From assembly GCA_028829895.1 (NCBI GenBank), contig CM054180.1, positions 99,113,135 through 99,177,134 of the forward strand: a DNA stretch of 64,000 bases. The letters are read 5' to 3'. The position numbers were made by a program, and so were the translations under genes. This document shows positions 57,768 to 64,000 of this stretch, one piece after another; the stretch's first letter is position 1, and each line of letters opens with the position of its first letter. Under the pieces are notes generated by a model that did not search any database, was not told the DNA's origin, and was given only the letters and a program-made list of their open reading frames with translations. The DNA comes from Sinotaia quadrata. Lineage: Eukaryota; Mollusca; Gastropoda; Architaenioglossa; Viviparidae.

Positions 57768-57905
57768 ACAATTTCCGAAAAATAACCTGTCCTAACCTGA
57801 CCCTCGAAGTCATTCAGGAGCAAGAAATCTGACGCGTTATGTATCAGTTTTACCACACAATACCCATATATGGAAAAATGACAATGGTAGCTATATGACA
57901 TGAAG
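57768..57905 (+). mobile_element. ~140-bp dispersed repeat, copy 1
   Basis: It shares TTTCCGAAAAA, ATTCAGGAGCAAGAA(A/G)TCTGA, ACACA-ATAC and TGG(T/A)AGCTAT-type words in the same order with 59175-59315. Noncoding. Confidence 0.65.
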
Positions 57906-59174
57906 GACCGAAAACATTTGCATTGACAAAAGCAAAAGCAAAGCACGATACGCCTTATGCCTCCGAAGCAGCTACTCTCAAAGAGTGTGCCAGGAAAATG
58001 AGTGGCTGTGAGAAAAAAACAACAAAATTATTTTTATTAAAAAGGCCAAATAAGGGGTAATTCCTCTAGCGTAGTGCTGCCACCTACTGTACGGGTGCGC
58101 CGTAATATCCATATTTTTATCTACAACTGTCCTTAGACACAAATTTTAGTTAGTCCTCGAGTGGAGAATGCCAAAAGTCAACAGTCAAATGAGACTAGAT
58201 CGTCATGACAGTTGTTTACATGTGAACAATATTACGCACACTAAATTAATTGTATATTTCTGCATTGCAAACGATCTCGTCGAATTCACGCAGTAAAGGG
58301 AGGTTACCAGTATTAGTCATACTTATGTGCAAATTATTCAAACTAAAACGTAAGCCGCTCTGTTATTTCAACGAATGCCGTTGCTCAAATTCGTTTCTCA
58401 TGTGCACTGCTTCAGTTCATAAGTATGTCACAACTTCGTTTTGTCATTTCCTGTATGAACTTGCCAACTGTCATTCATTACTCATTCTAAAGACACTCGT
58501 ATAATCAGTGTGCTTACACTTTCAAAATGCGTCGTAAAGTTCATCAGAGTATTTCGAATAATTGTCCTTGAAACAAACAAACAAACAAACAAACAAAACG
58601 ATTTGTCTAGAAACCAAAAATGAAAAATGCGCATAAATTAAGCGCTTAGAAACATATATATATAAATTATATTAAAATTCTATTAATATTATTGCTTCGT
58701 TCTTCGAATTTTGTGGGAGCTAGGGCAATCCAATATTTATTTAAGTCTTATTTCAAATAACCAGACTATATATCATTTCTTTATCTATTCTGCATAAATG
58801 CTATCATATAATCAAAACAGTAAACATAATGTAATTATAAATCCATTTAATTAATATGCCTTAAAAGCCACATTTCCACACATTCCAACGCATACAGTGA
58901 CATACGAACTCAGGCATAACGTTTCAGTCGATAAGTAGGTGCAGTAGAATTTATTTATATATAAAAGTGGTTTTTTTTAGTATAAAAAAAGTTATTTTCT
59001 GTTTCCTTTTTTCAGAAATCCCCCACCTGCCATTTATTCTCATCAAAGAGCTGCGCATTTTAAAATTATAATGTATTAAAAAAAGAATCAATAACAAAGC
59101 ATACAAAGACATGGGTTAAACTGATTTTTTTTTTAATGCGTCTTCGCTGTTCGGTGACCTTAGTATCTCAAGGC
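57906..59174. other. Intergenic, no exon recognised
   Basis: It contains a short CAAA run near 58575 and AT-rich sequence. An 84-codon frame at 58250-58504 is not supported by motif or splice context. Confidence 0.45.
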
Positions 59175-59315
59175 TTTCCGAAAAAGATTACCCGTCGATC
59201 AGGTCAGACCGTCATAATTATTCAGGAGCAAGAAGTCTGAGGCGCATGATTAGTCACGGGATTTGCCAAAACACATATACGGCAAATTAACATGGTGGCT
59301 ATTTAAGATGTGACC
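59175..59315 (+). mobile_element. ~140-bp dispersed repeat, copy 2
   Basis: Second copy of the repeat at 57768-57905, same orientation, clearly diverged. Confidence 0.65.
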
Positions 59316-59439
59316 AATAGCTATTGCCTGGAGGGATGGAAATAGAAAAATATATATTTTGAAGTTTAGACCAATTAAATTATTCATTTAAATTGAATAA
59401 ATGCACAGATATTGCTGAGTTATGACATATACTTTGTTT

Positions 59440-59590
59440 TAGTGCAATAACTTCTTTTAGTGCAAATATTTACTGTTAGTGTAATACTTTTGTGCAATAA
59501 TTACTTTTAATGCAAATAGCTACTTTTAGTGCAATAAGAACTTTTAGTGTAATAGCTACTTTTAGTGCAATAACCCCTTTTAGTGTAATA
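59440..59590. repeat. ~20-bp degenerate minisatellite
   Basis: Seven to nine units of TTTTAGTGCAATAACTACT with many substitutions. Confidence 0.85.
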
Positions 59591-59631
59591 ACTACTTGTC
59601 ACGTGTTGGGTCTCGTTTGGCTGCTCCGATG

Positions 59632-59682
<51 letters not shown>

Positions 59683-59815
59683 AGGATTGGGCAGCTCGTG
59701 ACATGTGCCAGTAATACGTCATATTTTGGATTTTACAAAAGACACAAGAGAGACACAATTGATGGATGGGTGGGCCCGAATTTTAATCTGTCATGCAATG
59801 GAACGTGTTATTAGC
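59590..59815 (-). mobile_element. SINE- or MITE-like dispersed repeat, copy 2
   Basis: Inverse-orientation copy of 54375-54555. Where copy 1 has a short ATGAGAGAGATACATCG, this copy has a ~45-bp CT/GA tract (59635-59681), so the microsatellite grew inside the repeat. Confidence 0.7.
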
Positions 59816-60174
59816 TGTGCGTGCGAGCGTGCGAGCGTGCAAATGTGACTGTAATGAGTACTGGACAAACAGACAATTGAAACGAAACAATACAAATACG
59901 AACACTTTCGCCTCTCTAAAAAACTGTGAATAACTAGATTTTAGAAAGTGTGAATTAGGTTTTATTAACATGATGGGGCGTCTCTCTCATACAGTGGTTA
60001 AATCAATCATACACCTTTCCAATGTCATACACCCTGCCTTTATAACTACTTATAGGCCTACTGTCAATGTTCGAAGATGAGTGATGTAGGTCATAGCATC
60101 ACTCACAATGTTGGTTTGAAGAAGGATGATGCAAATCATGGGTTGCTCACAACATGATTTGAAAAAGGATGACG

Positions 60175-60530
60175 CATTATTGTTAGTGTACTGTGTACTG
60201 TAATTATAGTGTCTTTCTTTGCATTATTCTTAGTGTACTGTAATTATAATGTCTTTATTCACGTTATTTTTAGTTTACTCTAATTATAGTCTTTCTTAGC
60301 GTTATTCTTAGTGAACTGTCATCATAGTGTCTTTCTTCACATTATTTTTAGTGTACTGTTATTATAGTGTCTTTTTCGCGTTATTGTTAGTGTACTGTGT
60401 ACTTAATTAAAGTTTCTTTCTTCTCTTTTGTTTGTATACTATGTACTGTAATTATATTGCCTCTCTCTTCCTGTTATTATTTGTGTACTGTAATTATCAT
60501 GCCTCTCTTCCTGTTATTGTTTGCCAAAGC
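60175..60530. repeat. ~40-60 bp degenerate tandem tract
   Basis: Repeated words TTAGTGTACTGTAATTATAG and TGTCTTTCTTC, irregularly spaced, seven to eight times. Confidence 0.8.
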
Positions 60531-60675
60531 GTAGATTTTTTTAATTCATGTTGACTTTTATTACATTGTTATGTGTTACTGAAGGGTAATAATATTTCAC
60601 TGGTTGTTGTTATAATGGGTTTCAGTGATTATTGTTATAATGGATGTCACTGATTGGTGTTGGGTATTGGATATT

Positions 60676-62340
60676 AATTAATAACACATAAGTAATTACA
60701 ATTGATCAAGAATCTTAATTTATAGTTATTAATAATTCTCCCACAAGACCAACATGTCTCTCACTTGGAGGATTATAAGGGAGTCGTAAAACTCTACTAT
60801 TTCCACAATAAAAAGATAAACGTTTTAATGTCACATAATATTTCTGTAGGTGGAAACTTCTTACTAAATGAGTAATAGAAATCCGTCTTTTATTTATATT
60901 TAATGAGCCCCCATCCACCCATTATTACTCCAACATAAGTTTTAATATATGTGCAAGAAGGTCAATAAATTTAACAATAAATTTATTAAATCAACAATCA
61001 AATATAAAACATATGATTATAATCAAAAGAGTGTTGACATTTACATCACTTCACAGCAATGTTTTATTCAATGTTAGACACTCGTTCATTTTATCCTAGC
61101 ATAGACATCAGCAGTCAAATTATCATGTGTATAAAATCACGTTCACGTTCAGCAGTCAAATTAACTATAAATCAACATAGAAATGAGAGTGGAGTTTCAG
61201 AGATAATTATAGTTAATGAACATAACCTTTTCAATGATGGCAGCTGTCACTAGCACATGTTCATAATCACGTGGTTTGCAACAAGTCACTTTTTTTTTGA
61301 TTAGGTGATGGTCCAACATACCCCTACTAGGCACATTACACAACTGTTCCAGAATCTTTGATGCACTCACAAAGCACACCATGAAGAATCATCTGGAACT
61401 TCACATGCATTGTTAAAGCACATCACGCAGAGTGTTCTAGAATTTTCATGTGCGCTACTCAGCACACCATGAGGAATGTTTAAGAAACTTTCATGAATTC
61501 TCAATTTTCCCTTTAATTACTCTCGAATGGAATTCCCAGGAACCAAAATACAGCAATACATTACTGATAAGTTCAACAACAACATTGGAAACACATACCA
61601 ACGAGATCCAATAGAGTATAGTAGTCACTATAGTCTGAAGCAAATCAAAAGCATCAAAGAAAAAAGGCACACTCCTTTCTGCAAAAGTCAATTTAAGGCA
61701 TCGCTAAATTTCAGGCATATTTTACCTCTAAACTCCTTTCTCTCTTTACACACATTCTCAACTTACAAATCCTGCAAAAATATTCGATAACCCAATACTC
61801 ATGCAGCATTATAAAAATAGCATTGATCAAAATTTACAAGTATAATGTACAACATAATCAAATTAGTGAACTTAGAAATAATGGTTCAATTTCATAAGCA
61901 TTCTCCAATTCAATTCTTAGATCAATAGCCAACATGTACGAAATATTCTAAGTCCATTCTTTCTTTATCAGTCAGTTAACTTACCATAAGCTAACAATTG
62001 ACTTTATGACTGGACTTGAATTTCATCAAAATAAAAATTATGAGAATATAGGACTTTCTACATCAACAAAATAATTTTTGGTCTATCCGCATGGGATGAA
62101 TTTGTTTTATGAATAGTATTAGACTATTAGAAAAACTATTCATCTAATTGGAACTGGCTTGAATTGCATCAACAAGCTCTAGGTCTGTCTAGCATATTCT
62201 CCGCCTGGTTGTTTACTCCAATTCTGACATTTAAAATATCATCATAAGCTGTGCCCAAGGTTGTGCCACTTAGACATGTAACAATTTATAGTAACAATTA
62301 AGTCTAAAAATAGGATTAGGCAAATATACTCCGCCACACA
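60676..62340 (+). mobile_element. Dispersed element, copy F (most complete besides A)
   Basis: The left arm (AGAATCTTAATTTATAGTTA), the middle (ATTCTAAGTCCATTCTTTCT near 61948) and the right end (AAAATAGGATTAGGCAAATA near 62306) are all present. The left third is the most diverged. A minus frame of 61 codons and a plus frame of 87 codons occur inside; neither is conserved between copies. Confidence 0.7.
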
Positions 62341-62443
62341 TATAGTCGTATTTGTTGGTGTGAGGGGAACATGAAAACAACAAATATACTCCGCCACACA
62401 TATAGTCGTATTTGTTGGTGTGAGGGGAACATGAAAACAACAA
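62322..62443. repeat. 60-bp exact tandem duplication at the end of element F
   Basis: CAAATATACTCCGCCACACA and the following 40 bp, up to GGGGAACATGAAAACAA, occur twice with no difference I can see. The unit starts in the terminal sequence of element copy F. Confidence 0.93.
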
Positions 62444-63174
62444 AGGCAAATGTCACTGCTATTGAGAGCATACTCTGTTTAATAATCAAGAATAAAATGT
62501 AAATTAATACAATTAGCTTAACAACAAAGAATACTGAAAAACCAATCGTCTTTGAAATTACCTTGAATTCTATTGCTCTTTAATTTAGCACATAACTCGA
62601 GGTAATTCACAATGTTGTTAAAAGTGTAATATAAGAAATTGAAATTCTAGCTCGGAGTTATATTAATATTTATTTCCATTAATTAAATTATTTTGCTGTT
62701 CCCGCCTGCCATTTTAAAATGTTAGAGTAGCTATATGTTTATTTATTTATTCATTCTATGCAAAAATTAACGTATGATATTTATCTTTAGAAGAATAAGA
62801 TAACTATAAATAGCACACAGCATAAGTAGGTCAGTAATGAAATGCTTCTCTGTAGCTGTTCACCAATGGAAATCAAGATCTGAATATAGATTGAATATAA
62901 ACAGTTTATATATAGAAAAGCAAGGTAATTAAAATACACAATCTAATATTTCCACACAAAAAGGGCATCTGGATTCAGACGAATGCCTTCTACCTATATA
63001 TGTAAATCAAATCTCCGAATTACGATTCAATTCACAGAGCAATGATCTACAAATCATTACATTTAAAATCTCTTTCTACGATCATGTACTTCGTCTGTGG
63101 GTCGCTTTGACCCTTAGTAAGTCATACATAAGTGTTCATATATTAATATTTTCTCTTTACGCCATTGCATCAGC
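62444..63174. other. Downstream of FMO exon, no gene recognised
   Basis: AT-rich. Presumably it includes the FMO 3' untranslated region near 63100-63174 on the minus strand; no clear AATAAA was seen close to the stop. Confidence 0.45.
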
Positions 63175-63449
63175 CTATGATCGCCTGGACAAAAACTGCT
63201 GCGCCAAGAATGCAAGCACACCAATGAACACAAAGACCAACAGCGAGATATATATGGTGACAGTCGTCTTGACGTCATGTGCCGGAAGCTGACGCGTGTG
63301 AAGATGGTTGACCACGCGTTCCCACTGTGTCAGAATGGCTGTCCTAGCACCGTCCCACTGTCCTGGTCCTGTCAGGCGATACTGGTAGGGTGAACAGGGG
63401 CCAAACAGCACGTGCATTGCTAATTTGGGATCCTGCAGAATCAGTTTCC
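63175..63449 (-). CDS. Flavin-containing monooxygenase, terminal exon
   Basis: After an ATCTTCAG acceptor the minus strand encodes 91 residues, phase-1 start, ending in TAG (63175-63177). The segment [20 protein letters not shown] then [11 protein letters not shown] and [10 protein letters not shown] is the hallmark C-terminal region of animal FMOs, where a long exon ends the protein. The end, [20 protein letters not shown] followed by a basic QQFLSRRS, is the usual membrane-anchoring helix, so the enzyme would sit in the endoplasmic reticulum facing the cytosol. FMOs oxygenate N- and S-containing compounds with NADPH, FAD and O2. The FAD- and NADPH-binding exons are not in the 550 bp to the right edge as far as I can see, so the gene continues off the window. 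Confidence 0.9.
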
Positions 63450-63596
63450 CTGAAGATGGTGAAATCAACAGAGTGAAATGGATGCATGAAAAGGATGCAA
63501 ACAAAATGCTAAATGTTTCGAAAATTAAATCCCATTTTGCCCTTTAAAGGTACGTTATTTTGTCCGCCACAGCCGTTAGTAATTTTAGCGACATTA

Positions 63597-63650
63597 GGTG
63601 GATGGATATAGATGGACGGACGGACGGACGGACGGATGGATGGATGGATC
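63597..63650. repeat. (GGAC)n/(GGAT)n microsatellite
   Basis: A short compound tetranucleotide tract in the probable last FMO intron. Confidence 0.93.
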
Positions 63651-63805
63651 AAAAAGAAAGATAACAGCATGAGTTCACGAATGAGTTGATAAACATTAAC
63701 GTGAAAGATTTATGAGCGCTAGTATGCTAATTGTATTTGACACTACCTTGGTAGAAAACTTTAAACCTCTCAGTGATGTTTGGCACTTGGTTTGCTACTC
63801 TGTCT

Positions 63806-63905
63806 CTCGTAGGGACAGAAATATAAGTACAATCGATCAGGTTTTTACGAAACACTATCGTAGGGACAGAAATATAAGTACAATCGATCAGGATTTTACA
63901 AAACA
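63806..63905. repeat. ~50-bp tandem duplication
   Basis: Two copies of GTAGGGACAGAAATATAAGT followed by ACAATCGATCAGG and a TTTTACGAAACAC-like end. Probably intronic to FMO. Confidence 0.9.
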
Positions 63906-64000
63906 CCCCGTACAATAGCGATGTCATGAAAACAATGTGCAGGCATAACTATGTTTGTATTTGTGCGTCACTGTGTGTATGTCTGATCTGTGTGCATGTT

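Overview
The window looks like a lophotrochozoan animal genome, most likely a mollusc and perhaps a gastropod. It is AT-rich, with multi-exon genes, GT-AG introns, AATAAA signals, long CT, CA, TA and GATA microsatellites and very many minisatellites. There is no prokaryotic gene organisation. The mollusc call is inference from an actinoporin-like gene, a large intronless ankyrin/SOCS-box protein and the repeat style; no ribosomal or mitochondrial marker is present.

Layout. (1) 1-3.8 kb: an 85-bp minisatellite cut by the left edge, then a ~2 kb dispersed element (copy A) and a short deletion derivative of it. (2) 4.3-14.9 kb, + strand: a seven-exon short-chain dehydrogenase/reductase (SDR) gene, complete from ATG to poly(A) signal but with one in-frame TGA in exon 2. 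Its introns are largely minisatellites, and intron 4 carries a decayed antisense gene-like repeat. (3) 15-25.1 kb: minisatellites and repeat-element pieces, then an orphan terminal coding exon at 25.2 kb. (4) 25.8-28.5 kb, + strand: an 891-residue single-exon protein of tryptophan-bearing ankyrin-like repeats ending in a SOCS box. (5) 31.6-31.9 kb: a compact promoter with heat-shock elements, two E-boxes, a TATA box and a first exon with a good splice donor; its gene body is unresolved. (6) 36.3-36.8 kb, + strand: the terminal exon of a superfamily-1 helicase-like gene with a frameshift. (7) 42.2-47.9 kb, - strand: two exons of an actinoporin-like (pore-forming cytolysin family) gene separated by a 5 kb minisatellite-filled intron; the first exon was not found. 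(8) 48-63 kb: gene-poor, with minisatellites, two more long copies of the dispersed element and two further dispersed-repeat pairs. (9) 63.2-63.4 kb, - strand: the last exon of a flavin-containing monooxygenase (FMO) whose remaining exons lie off the right edge or are unrecognised.

The genes do not form a visible pathway or operon. The strongest themes are: minisatellites covering about a fifth of the window (my tally of the intervals below), each array with its own unit; an unusual SOCS-box substrate-receptor-like protein; an SDR that has lost its canonical Tyr/Lys catalytic pair and carries an in-frame stop; and a nonautonomous element family with several rearranged copies. Exon boundaries were assigned by eye from reading frame and splice signals; no transcript data or database search was available.
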